From the NCBI RefSeq assembly GCF_003219815.1, contig NZ_QJVD01000014.1, positions 1 through 64,000 on the forward strand: a stretch of 64,000 nt of DNA. Direction: 5' to 3'. Both the position numbers and the translations under genes were made by a program. This document shows positions 1 through 8,617 of this stretch, one piece after another. This DNA is from Arthrobacter livingstonensis. GTDB lineage: Bacteria; Actinomycetota; Actinomycetes; Actinomycetales; Micrococcaceae. The notes under the pieces are model-generated. The model did not search any database and was not told the origin of the DNA. It worked only from the letters and a program-made list of their open reading frames with translations. Each line of letters opens with the position of its first letter. Positions within the stretch are counted from its first letter, which is position 1.

Positions 1-1
1 T

Positions 2-121
2 TCTCATCAAAGAAATGAAGCAACCACCATCACCCCAGACAACCGTTATGTGCCATGGAACACCGACCGAAACCCAGAAATCAGCGCAAACACGGCTTCA
101 CCAGCAGGTCGGGCCACATAA
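2..121 (+). pseudogene. possible 3' tail of an unidentified gene cut by the IS fragment
   Basis: The frame starting at base 2 is open from the window edge to the TAA at 119-121 and reads like coding sequence (it contains PDNRYVPWNTDRNP). I do not recognise the protein. It ends just before the transposase remnant, in the same frame, which suggests a gene interrupted when the IS remnant joined here. The rest of the gene lies outside the window, so this is a weak call. Confidence 0.25.
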
Positions 122-136
122 TCAGACCGGGCACAG

Positions 137-940
137 AAAAGCGACAACGGGGTGGCTTTTAACCAGGCCCGTCGCGGTGTCATTGGCGCGACCGACACCT
201 TCCTGGCGGAGCAGGGATGCCACGGGATCACCGGGCGGGTGAGGCATCCGCAAACTCAGGGGAAGAACGAGCGCAGCCATCAAACTCTCGTCAGGTTCCT
301 TGATGCCCATGCCCCGCGGAATCTGGAACAGCTCTCCAAGCTCTTAGTTCAGTACAGGGAGCACTACAATTACCGGCGCCGCCATCAGGCGTTGAAAGTC
401 GACAACACCTACCTCACTCCCGGTCAGGCGTGGGAGGCCGGGGAACACCGCGGCTCGGACGGAACCCCGATCGATATCGCCGAGTTGCAAGCCGCCGCGA
501 CCGCTTACGGGGACCGGAAACTGGCCCAGAACGCCGCTGAATCGCCGGCTGGACCAGCTGGCGGTGAAGACTTGGCCTTGCAGCCTTCCCAGGACGTCCT
601 TCCCGCCCTCAGCGTCATGCTGCGGGACCAGCCCGAGGATGTTGTGGAGATTCGGCGGACCAACCCGCAGATCTATTACCGCGGCCGGATCTTCAAGGTT
701 CCCACCTATCTGGTGGGCACCTACCAGTTGGTGGCCACGGCCACTGGATATACCTTATTCGGCAGCCATGATGGGGAGGAAAGCCTTTACTTCCCACTGC
801 CTGTGCGTGTCGCCTCGAGCAAGCGGCTGGTGCCGTTGTGGCAGGTCCATGGCGCCAGGATCCGTAATCCAAACCCGGCATGGGTGCAGAAGGGGATCGA
901 GTACGAAAAGGACCATTACCTGACCGATTCCGTGGGTTGA
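137..940 (+). pseudogene. IS481-type transposase, 5'-truncated
   Basis: The reading frame carries the C-terminal half of a DDE integrase-type transposase. SDNGVAF at the left edge is the usual context of the second catalytic Asp. HPQTQGKNERSHQTL contains the third acidic residue (Glu) of the DDE triad, and YREHYNYRRRHQAL is the typical IS481/IS3 C-terminal motif. The helix-turn-helix domain and the first Asp are missing: the frame is closed by a TAA at 119-121 immediately upstream. A first usable start is the GTG at 152, but it lies inside the catalytic core, so the product should be inactive. The C-terminal extension of about 150 residues is seen in some actinobacterial IS481 relatives. IS family is confident; the exact element is not known. 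Confidence 0.75.
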
Positions 941-991
941 CCGGAACTTCCACCTCCGCGCGCACGGTGTCAACGAAGACCTGAGTTTTAC

Positions 992-1074
992 TGTCAGCGA
1001 TGTGTTGACATCGTGTGTAAAGGAAGTCGTGAGCGTGACTGTAAACGATGTGGTGAGCACGAGTGTAAACAAAG
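992..1074 (+). repeat. terminal repeats of the IS481-type element
   Basis: Two related 35-bp direct repeats lie at 992-1026 and 1040-1074. They share the pattern TGT(c/a)A(g/a)CGATGTG(t/g)TGA followed by a GTGTAAA block, and are offset by 48 bp. They follow the transposase stop and resemble the multiple transposase-binding sites found at IS481 ends. The right boundary of the element is therefore probably close to 1075-1080. The left end is not in the window. Confidence 0.5.
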
Positions 1075-1205
1075 AAGCGAGTGGTTACATCCGGGTAGGT
1101 GGTTATAGCCAAGAATGCCAAATTACGAAGAGCTACCAAAGTCCGCTTTACAGGTCACGCTGGAATATTCGTGGATGACCTGCCTGTATGTGGATCGCCG
1201 AATGA

Positions 1206-2189
1206 CTAATTCTTGTCCCCAGAACCGCGACTAGACCAAAACGCCAGAGCGCGGCGCTCCGCCGTCTCCAGATCACCAATCGAGGGACTACAACTAAATA
1301 CCGTGGCGGAACAACTAGCAAGTGCTTCTGGCTTTGGGTATGTCCGCGAGACAACCATGCCACCTCCGTCGAGGCTGAGACCGTCCAACAGAGCCGTAAC
1401 AGCTTGTCTGATACCCCGAGGCTGGAGCGTCCCACTCGGTGGGGAGAACGTCGCGACATTCCAACCTCGATTCGTCGCAGCCTTTGCCAGTTCTTGATCC
1501 TCAATCGTAGAAGAGCCTATGAACACCATCGAACTATTCGGTGACTTCTCAATATCGAAATGCCATTCACCTGCCGCGGTGTTCACCGTATGTGAAGACT
1601 TTCCATCGGCAATGGATCCCAGCCAACCGCGCCAAGAATGGTGGTAACTACTGAGTCCACTGATTGAGGTGGGGTTTGGAATTGACGTTGCGATCCTGGA
1701 TACCGAGACAAGTTCTAGCCAAGAAGCCTCAGATACGCCTTGCTCTGAGAGATCAACAATGAGTGAAACTCCAAAATCTGTTTTGACCTCCGCCAATTCG
1801 GCATGGACATATTGGGTCCAGCTTTGCCGAGGAGTGACCCACGAGTCTTCTTCACGAATATGTGCAATAGCCCAGCCAAATGGACGCAGCGATTTAAATA
1901 CGGCCATATCGGTTGCGGCAACTACTCTAAATTCTAATGACGCTTGCTGAAGTTGATAAATCGCGTCCGCTGCTGGCTGCAGTGCCGTTCCATACTCTCG
2001 AAAAGCGGGAAAGAGTACGACAGGAAGAGATCCCCTTCTCCCCACCGAAAGACCAAGTCCGCCATCGAAATTCATGGCACCGGGGCTCTTCGCATCTGTT
2101 AAACGGGGGAGTCCAAAATTGCGAGGAAGAATGCCTCTTGATGATTCGTGGCGCGTTCCAACGCGGCCATTAGGCAAATGAGCAATCAA
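1206..2189 (-). CDS. hypothetical protein of the surface-polysaccharide cluster
   Basis: A 327-residue protein that I do not recognise. It shows no clear signal peptide or membrane segment. Its first codon is TTG, overlapping the stop of the upstream glycosyltransferase by three bases (TTGA arrangement), so the two are probably translationally coupled. A later start at the Met of MNFDGGLG (about residue 39) is possible. Sequence composition resembles the polysaccharide genes upstream rather than the IS debris downstream. A role as a glycan-modifying enzyme or partner of the glycosyltransferase is inferred from position only. Confidence 0.55.
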   Translation of the reverse strand: MIAHLPNGRVGTRHESSRGILPRNFGLPRLTDAKSPGAMNFDGGLGLSVGRRGSLPVVLFPAFREYGTALQPAADAIYQLQQASLEFRVVAATDMAVFKSLRPFGWAIAHIREEDSWVTPRQSWTQYVHAELAEVKTDFGVSLIVDLSEQGVSEASWLELVSVSRIATSIPNPTSISGLSSYHHSWRGWLGSIADGKSSHTVNTAAGEWHFDIEKSPNSSMVFIGSSTIEDQELAKAATNRGWNVATFSPPSGTLQPRGIRQAVTALLDGLSLDGGGMVVSRTYPKPEALASCSATVFSCSPSIGDLETAERRALAFWSSRGSGDKN

Positions 2190-4375
2190 TTGACTGGCTC
2201 CTTTGCGAGGTCGGAAAGGTGACGTGCCGCAGCATATGCACCGTTTTCGAAAGACCGAGCTGCCAAGGCGTTCCGGATACCCCTTCGGGTATCGTGATCT
2301 GCCAAGCTGCCAATAGCGTCAGAGATGCTCATGCTTGCCCCAGGACCTGAAGCGAAACCGAGTCCGTGATCGTGAGCATACATGGCCCGTCCTATCTGAT
2401 CGTCTGTAATCGTATTGCCATTTGCAATCCAAAGTGCCGGAACACCATATGCAATCCATTCGTGGTATGAATTGTATCCCGTTGCAGAAATTACAAAATC
2501 GAATGCAAGTGCATATTTTGCCAACGGATATACAGATATAGTTCGAACACTTTCGGCAATAGGAACATTGTCAGCAATAAGAGGATTAGTAATAAATATC
2601 TCCCATTTTTCCTCGAGCATATTAGCCGCACCTATAACTGCTTCAACATCGCCATCGATCTTATTTATATTGCCGGCCCCAAGCGTAATGAGCATGACGT
2701 TGGCTTTCTCATCAATTCCAAGAGCCTCGCGAGCTTGTTTACGGTCTAGAATCTCTGACTTGTCCATTACCACGATGGGATTCACCGGCAAACCATCAAG
2801 GGCTCGGCGGGTTGGACCACGATCATATTCTTCGGCTATATCCCCAGGAGCAATCACTGAGTGGAAATTCGTATTTCGGAGTAGCGATGTCGTCTGCGTT
2901 TGTTCTCGCCACATGCCGCGCCGCATCCAAACGAAGGTGGCATCGTATGAATTGATCGCATTCGTTATTCCCTGATAGGGCCAAGTCCCGTCAAATACAA
3001 CGACGTCTGGATTTGCTCGGTCCAAAGCTTCCATGAATTTCTTGTTGAAGAATTTATTCCATTCCGGGCCGTTCGCTCCAAGGTCACCCTTGGATGCAAT
3101 ATATTCAAAATCATAACCGTATTCAGCAACTACGCCACAGGCTTGCGAAAGCGAGATGAAACTTGCGATGACATCCGGGTCCAAGCGACGTGCAACAGCT
3201 AGGAGACGCGTAAGGTGGCCCATGCCGGCACCGTTGCTTGTCACAAAGCACACTCTCCCACCGGTTGCGTTGTGCCGCGTATCCTGCCCAGAGGAGTCAG
3301 GGCGCGCCCTACCACTTGAAAGGTCGCCAAAAGGCAGGTTGCTGCGGATTCCCAACATCGGCCATTTGTTTCGGCCAGCAGCGAAAGTCCTAGATTCTGC
3401 AAATAGAGCAGCATCTAGGAAACCGCGATTTTTCACCAAATCGTTGATTGAGACTTCGTCTGGAGTTTTTTCGTAGTACATTGCTGCGTCTTCAAAATAT
3501 CGTTTCAGCCGTTTCGGAAGGAGGACTGGTATCGACTGTTCCAAACACGAATATATATCTTTGCGCCACTCGTTGCCTTGGAAAGCATTCTCGGGGACGA
3601 TGAAAGCGTCTAGCGCAGCGATAAATGGCACTCTTGTGTCTGGCACAAACGGAAATCCAAGAACTATGTCAGGATCATCACGCCCTGTCTGCAGGACCCC
3701 TGGCACAGTGTCCCGAAGGCAAAGACGAAGACCCCCTTCCTCTGCAAAGCCCTCAGAAATTCGTTTCAATTCCCCATTCAACTTTTTGTTTCCCTGAGCG
3801 TAGGCAGCACCAATCCACAGCTCATTGCGATTGGGCTTCAAGGGGCTCTCAGTGAGGGTACTTGATTCGTTGTGGTACTGCCATTCCAATACGGAATTCT
3901 TGACTCTGGCATCTTGTAAGTATTCAACGTCAGCTCGGGTGCAGCCGAGGAGAATAGGTAAGGAATCGGAATATTTGTCAGATTGCTCATTGACAAGTTC
4001 AAGCAATCCGTCAGTTAGGAATTTTTCTGGTTCATCCACGACAAAAGCCAAATTTTCTGTCGCAATGATTCCGCGCAAAGAACGCTGGCTGAAGACTTCA
4101 GAATGGTAGACGATTGTTGTCTGCGCTTTACACGAATCCCTGACGCCTAATATTTGGACACAATTGTTAAACGCCGATTCAATCAGTCGACTATTTCGAT
4201 ATCTTTTAGGGTCGCCGCTTTGCATAAGTGACATAATTCCAACGGAGAGTTCCTGAGACAGGAAATTCTTCATATCGGATACAATGTCAATGCCAATACT
4301 CTCGGGCGTATCCAAGGCGGTAACAAGGAGAACGTCAACCTCCCTGAGATTATTGCGACCGATAAGATCAGTCAT
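2186..4375 (-). CDS. MurG-like glycosyltransferase with N-terminal extension
   Basis: A 729-residue protein. The C-terminal half (about residue 374 on) is a GT-B, UDP-glycosyltransferase/MurG-like domain: it opens with CFVTSNGAGMGHLTRLL, the glycine-rich start of such N-terminal Rossmann folds. It later shows ISATGYNSYHEWIAYGVPALWI, the nucleotide-sugar binding stretch near the C terminus. The N-terminal ~370 residues may be a second, divergent glycosyltransferase-like domain (for example LCLRDTVPGVL followed by FIVPENAFQGNEW). I chose the ATG at 4375, not the longer reading frame starting at 4447, because GGAAGGA sits 8-9 bases upstream. It also gives an 8-base overlap with the preceding gene. 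Probably transfers a sugar during capsule or wall-glycan assembly in the cytoplasm; donor and acceptor are unknown. Confidence 0.75.
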   Translation of the reverse strand: MTDLIGRNNLREVDVLLVTALDTPESIGIDIVSDMKNFLSQELSVGIMSLMQSGDPKRYRNSRLIESAFNNCVQILGVRDSCKAQTTIVYHSEVFSQRSLRGIIATENLAFVVDEPEKFLTDGLLELVNEQSDKYSDSLPILLGCTRADVEYLQDARVKNSVLEWQYHNESSTLTESPLKPNRNELWIGAAYAQGNKKLNGELKRISEGFAEEGGLRLCLRDTVPGVLQTGRDDPDIVLGFPFVPDTRVPFIAALDAFIVPENAFQGNEWRKDIYSCLEQSIPVLLPKRLKRYFEDAAMYYEKTPDEVSINDLVKNRGFLDAALFAESRTFAAGRNKWPMLGIRSNLPFGDLSSGRARPDSSGQDTRHNATGGRVCFVTSNGAGMGHLTRLLAVARRLDPDVIASFISLSQACGVVAEYGYDFEYIASKGDLGANGPEWNKFFNKKFMEALDRANPDVVVFDGTWPYQGITNAINSYDATFVWMRRGMWREQTQTTSLLRNTNFHSVIAPGDIAEEYDRGPTRRALDGLPVNPIVVMDKSEILDRKQAREALGIDEKANVMLITLGAGNINKIDGDVEAVIGAANMLEEKWEIFITNPLIADNVPIAESVRTISVYPLAKYALAFDFVISATGYNSYHEWIAYGVPALWIANGNTITDDQIGRAMYAHDHGLGFASGPGASMSISDAIGSLADHDTRRGIRNALAARSFENGAYAAARHLSDLAKEPVN

Positions 4376-4964
4376 CTTTGTGATTCCTTCCGGTGGACGC
4401 ATCGGCCCCACTTGAACGTGATGGCAGCAAAACCTCGTCAGAGACACAGCGAAGTGCCACCTTAATTGCTGAAAGATCAGCCAAAACCATATCTTTCAAG
4501 ACCGCTGCACTCAGTGCTGCCACTTCATCGACTGCTAGGGAAGTAGGTTCCAAGTGGAGGTCGTCAATCGATTCGTTGATACTTACTGAAATTTGTCCGA
4601 TTTGGCGAAGTCTCAGTTCATTTTTGTGTTGGTCGGCCTTTACCTGATCAAGTCCGACCTGAACACGCATTGATATTTGCCCGATCTGACGAAGTCTCAG
4701 TTCGTTTGCCGTCCCGGAGGCTTGCAACCCGTTGACAACCTGCAGAAGTTGTGCCAATTGGCCTTCAATGGCCCGATGGCCTTTGATCGACCGGCGTTGT
4801 AGTCGAGCGTTTGCTTCGATAGAAACGATTAAGACAAGCGACAGCGCGCAAAGAATGAGCAAAAGTTCCATTATATGAAGCCAGGAGGGAGAAAAAGCCA
4901 AAATCGCTACACCTATGACTGCGATTGCGGCGAGGGCACAAAGTCGTTTTCTGTGGATTGTCAT
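4368..4964 (-). CDS. two-TM membrane protein with coiled-coil repeat
   Basis: A 198-residue protein of unknown function. Two hydrophobic segments lie at about residues 8-25 and 31-49. They are followed by a charged helical region that contains the same 12-residue motif, NELRLRQIGQIS, twice (87-98 and 115-126, exactly 28 residues apart). The spacing of four heptads fits a coiled coil. It sits between the nucleotide-sugar dehydrogenase (11 bases upstream) and the glycosyltransferase (8-base overlap). It is therefore part of the same transcription unit and could scaffold the glycan machinery at the membrane. That role is inference from position and topology. Confidence 0.65.
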   Translation of the reverse strand: MTIHRKRLCALAAIAVIGVAILAFSPSWLHIMELLLILCALSLVLIVSIEANARLQRRSIKGHRAIEGQLAQLLQVVNGLQASGTANELRLRQIGQISMRVQVGLDQVKADQHKNELRLRQIGQISVSINESIDDLHLEPTSLAVDEVAALSAAVLKDMVLADLSAIKVALRCVSDEVLLPSRSSGADASTGRNHKDD

Positions 4965-4974
4965 GAGAGTTTGA

Positions 4975-6234
4975 CTAGAGCCTTCTTGCCGATGAAGAAG
5001 TTGAGGTTACGCCTCGCGTGTCAAAGAAAATTTTGGAAGTTTCAGCCATGGCGTCGAAGTCGTAGTCACGATGTTGCTGTAGAAGAACTACAATGTCAGC
5101 GTTACTTAACGCAGTCTCGAGATCGAGAACACGCAGGGTTTTTTCGTCCCCATTGGCCCAAACTTCGACTCGAGGATCGTGGAATTCCAGATTAGATCCC
5201 TTTTCTCGAAGAATGGCTGCAATTGGCAATGCGGGCGATTCTCGCTGATCCGCGATGTCAGCCTTGTATGTTACACCCAACAACAACACCCTGGAGCCCT
5301 TTAGGGCCTTGCCTTCTTCGTTGAGAAGGTCCTGGATCCTCTCGACAATGTAACGTGGCATGGAATTGTTTATTTCTTCCGCCAATTCGACGAATCGGAA
5401 GGGATACCCAAGGGTTTTCTCGACCTGATAGCTCAGATAGCTGGGGTCAATGGGGATGCAGTGACCGCCTACACCTGGCCCGGGATAGAATGCTTGGAAC
5501 CCGAAAGGTTTAGTTTTCGCCGCGTTAATGACTTCCCAAAGATCAATTTCCAATTCGTGGCAAAAACGAGCCATTTCATTTACCAGAGCGATGTTGATGT
5601 GCCGGTAGGTATTCTCCAAGAGCTTTGCAGTCTCTGCTTCACGGCTACTCTTTACCTGAACAACGGTATCGACGAAGGACACATAAAGCTCTGAAGCTTT
5701 CGTCGTTGAATCAAATGTAACTCCGCCAACAACTTTGGGCGTATTCTCAAGACCGTAGGTTGGGTTGCCTGGATCAATTCGTTCCGGCGAAAATGCGAGC
5801 CAGAAATTTTTATCCAACACAAGATTGGACGTTTCCAGAATAGGAAGGACAAGTTCCTCGGTCGTGCCTGGGTAAGTCGTTGACTCTAGGATTACGGTCG
5901 ATCCATGAGTCATGTTCTTTGCTACATCTCTAACGGCTCCCTCGACGGCGGACAAGTCAGGGCGCCCTCCGTCTGCAAGCGGCGTAGGCACGCAAATGAC
6001 TATGTATCGGCTGTCGGCCAACACTCCTGGATCGTTGCTCGCCGAATAGCCGGCCGTCAGCATTTCAGACAAATCGTCTTGACTTACGTCACCAACGTGA
6101 GAAAGTCCGGCGTTCAAATTGCGGACCGTCTCACTGTTTCTTTCAAGACCTACAACGCTTAGCCCTGCCCGTGTGGCAGCGCGAGAAAGCGGTAGTCCCA
6201 CATATCCTTGGCCTATTACTACTAGATCAGTCAT
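4975..6234 (-). CDS. nucleotide-sugar dehydrogenase (UDP-ManNAc/UDP-GlcNAc type)
   Basis: A 419-residue UDP-sugar 6-dehydrogenase of the WecC/WbpA/Ugd superfamily, which oxidises C6 of a UDP-sugar to a uronic acid with two NAD+. The N-terminal Rossmann motif is VVIGQGYVGLPLS. The active-site cysteine is in GPGVGGHCIPIDPSYL, whose CIPIDP form is typical of the N-acetylhexosamine enzymes rather than UDP-glucose dehydrogenase. The C-terminal UDP-binding domain contains GVTYKADIADQRESPAL. Start ATG has GAAAGGG 5-6 bases upstream. A UDP-GlcNAc 2-epimerase gene lies about 7.4 kb away in the same orientation, so the pair could supply UDP-ManNAcA for a surface polymer. Substrate is inferred. Confidence 0.88.
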   Translation of the reverse strand: MTDLVVIGQGYVGLPLSRAATRAGLSVVGLERNSETVRNLNAGLSHVGDVSQDDLSEMLTAGYSASNDPGVLADSRYIVICVPTPLADGGRPDLSAVEGAVRDVAKNMTHGSTVILESTTYPGTTEELVLPILETSNLVLDKNFWLAFSPERIDPGNPTYGLENTPKVVGGVTFDSTTKASELYVSFVDTVVQVKSSREAETAKLLENTYRHINIALVNEMARFCHELEIDLWEVINAAKTKPFGFQAFYPGPGVGGHCIPIDPSYLSYQVEKTLGYPFRFVELAEEINNSMPRYIVERIQDLLNEEGKALKGSRVLLLGVTYKADIADQRESPALPIAAILREKGSNLEFHDPRVEVWANGDEKTLRVLDLETALSNADIVVLLQQHRDYDFDAMAETSKIFFDTRGVTSTSSSARRL

Positions 6235-6308
6235 CAGTGCCCTTTCTATAACCGGTACTCTTGGTCAATATTGTAATTCCAAAACATCTCAGTAGCGGTT
6301 CCAACAAC

Positions 6309-7760
6309 TCACAATGAGCGTGCGGTGGCGAGAGTCGCCATTGATAGGAGAACCGTGGCATGCTCGGGTGCTGGTTGGTTTGCATTCATAATATCACTGG
6401 CTCGCTCCAATAGTTCATGCGACCAGGGAGCCAGTACGGCCCACCGGCCTGCTACCGAAGCATATTTTCCTGTGCCTGCACTACCATCGATGAAATTGGT
6501 CAGGGTAGCTCCAACCTCATCTGAGGTGCACATTAGTGAATTAAATGTTTCACTAAATCGTTTCATATCTATGTCGTCAAACACAAGACCGGCTTTGAAT
6601 CCTTCCACGGCTGCTTCGATAGCAACAACTGCATGCGAGGCGTCTTCACAACGTTTGTTGGACTTTCTAAATTTGCGCCATTCGGAAACATGGTCGTCGA
6701 CGCCGTATCCCGCATAGTTTATGCCTGCCCTTGTAAAATAGGGCCAGACATAAGCCTCTCCTCCGTCGGTGGTAACAATTTCTAAATCAGCATAAAAATG
6801 TCGCAAAAGGGATTCGGCGATATTTCTGTATATGGTGTTGTTTGTCAACTTGGCAAGTTGGATATAACAACGAGCAATCGACAGGCCATGGTTCAATGGG
6901 GCATCTGTTGATTCAAAGTCGTAGGGCGCGTTTGCAGCAATGATAAAGCAGGCACCATTACGGCTCGGCCGAATGTCTGGTTCATGAAACCTCAAGGCGT
7001 CCGCTGCTGCGGCTTGGAAGCGAGTCGCGTATTTTTGGAACTTGAAGAGTTCGACCTGGTCATGAACCAGCACGCAGAACTCAAGAAGAGCGGTACAGAT
7101 CTGTCCCGTTTCTACTGCTGATACATAGAATTGCTCTTGAAGGATGAATGTACCCTCTGGCGGGAGCGCACCGTTATGAACCATTCCAGTCATGCGTGCA
7201 GCAGGCAGAGGCTGTCGCCACCCTCGTTCGGCCAAAACTCTGCCTACGAACCGTTCAGCATTCTCCTCAAGTACGAGATCAGAGAATTCTGCCATGATTG
7301 ATTTGCTTTGGTCTAGGAAAATGAGATCAAAGCTGTCGTCGTGTTGGCGTATCTCGACTGAAACTGCATTTTTAGAACGGATTTCCAGTCGGGCAGGACA
7401 GTCGTCTATTTCTATTGCGCATATATTGGTAGTATACGGCTGCCCGGATCGCCATGCGGGTGCGGTGATACCCCGGTAGTCAGTGGAATCGACTTCAGTA
7501 TCGCGGCCTAGGAGGAACTGTTCTGCATTACCAATAAACCGCCGCAGATACCTTTCGTTGCCTGAGTGCCTGTACATCTGGAGGTAGGCGCGAGCAGCAA
7601 TGGCCGCACCCCATGCCAAGGAGCCCCGATCTTCTTCGAGTGAGGCAGCCTGATATCGAGGACTACTCTGCATGGCAGGAAAAAGTGCGTCCAACTGGTC
7701 GAAATTGCTGGGATCGGCAAAGTCAATACGGTTGAGGCAAACGTCAAGATAGCGTGCCAA
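6309..7760 (-). CDS. probable (alpha/alpha)-toroid glycan-active protein
   Basis: A 483-residue protein without a signal peptide. Its C-terminal ~330 residues are helix-rich with regularly spaced aromatic/Asp motifs (for example NHGLSIARCYIQLAKLTNN, EAYVWPYFTRAG, GVDDHVSEWRKF), as in (alpha/alpha)6-toroid enzymes of the polysaccharide-lyase or glucuronyl C5-epimerase type. I cannot assign a family with certainty. Start is TTG with GAAAGG 6-8 bases upstream. It is the first gene of the minus-strand run and follows about 330 bp without genes. A function in modifying or processing the surface glycan is suggested by the downstream UDP-sugar dehydrogenase and glycosyltransferase. Confidence 0.55.
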   Translation of the reverse strand: MARYLDVCLNRIDFADPSNFDQLDALFPAMQSSPRYQAASLEEDRGSLAWGAAIAARAYLQMYRHSGNERYLRRFIGNAEQFLLGRDTEVDSTDYRGITAPAWRSGQPYTTNICAIEIDDCPARLEIRSKNAVSVEIRQHDDSFDLIFLDQSKSIMAEFSDLVLEENAERFVGRVLAERGWRQPLPAARMTGMVHNGALPPEGTFILQEQFYVSAVETGQICTALLEFCVLVHDQVELFKFQKYATRFQAAAADALRFHEPDIRPSRNGACFIIAANAPYDFESTDAPLNHGLSIARCYIQLAKLTNNTIYRNIAESLLRHFYADLEIVTTDGGEAYVWPYFTRAGINYAGYGVDDHVSEWRKFRKSNKRCEDASHAVVAIEAAVEGFKAGLVFDDIDMKRFSETFNSLMCTSDEVGATLTNFIDGSAGTGKYASVAGRWAVLAPWSHELLERASDIMNANQPAPEHATVLLSMATLATARSL

Positions 7761-8083
7761 TTATGACCTTTCAAGCTGTCTAAAATACTCATGAGGTTTC
7801 TTGGAGCTGTTCATCTAAAATGCGCAAATGGCCCCGGTCAGACTAACAGATGCGCCAGCCGTTTCCAATTTTAGCTATTCGACCGTGACTTACTTGTCCG
7901 ATCCGCTGCACTTTCGCCTACTTCGGGTCAACTGGCCGTCCAATTTTGGCCGGTCGGTTGACGACTGGTGAGTGTGGTTGAATCTTCCTTGTGGCGAAGT
8001 TAGCACCTCATCTTGGGGATGATCCAGGACACGATTCGTATTACTTCAATTAGGGGCGGGGACGAATACCAGGGTCAATAGAG
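7761..8083. other. non-coding stretch with an inverted repeat
   Basis: No credible gene. The region probably carries the promoter of the minus-strand glycan genes at its left edge. At about 7928-7963 the sequence GTCAACTGGCC is answered by a GGCC..GGTTGAC block after a T-rich loop, an imperfect inverted repeat. It resembles ends of actinobacterial insertion sequences and may be a scar of a lost element. No transposase reading frame accompanies it. Confidence 0.3.
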
Positions 8084-8617
8084 CAGGGCTTCTGCAAAGT
8101 CGCTTAGCTGGTAGTTAGGCCGGCGAGTTTGAGGGCGCGGTGCAGGTAGTTGCGTGTGCCACGGGTAGCTTTGGCAAGGTTTGTTTTACCTTCAAGCCGC
8201 AGGATCGTGATGGAGATGTAACCGTAAGGACGCCATGACATGCGGCGCGCTGCCCCGCCGGACCTGGCTGGTGTCTTCATCGTTATGCCGAATTCGGCAT
8301 AACGGTGAGTACCTAGTGGGCTTCCCGGGAGTGCAGGTATTCGGTATGCTCCCGCTGGGGATGCAACGCATCCACAGAGACGACCACGCCCTCAAGGTCC
8401 TTGATTCCCTCCAGCAGCGGCTTGAAGTACGTGATCTCGTTATGCTTTTCGGACACGTTTTGCTGCACGAGGACGGCCCCGGGGTGTAGTCGATGCCGGC
8501 GAGCAGGTGGATCCTGGGGCCGCCGCCGTTCTTGGCGCCACGGACTTTCTTGCCGTCAATGGCGATGGCCGACACCTGTGCCAAGGACTGCGACCATGCT
8601 CCGTCCAGCTGGTCTAG

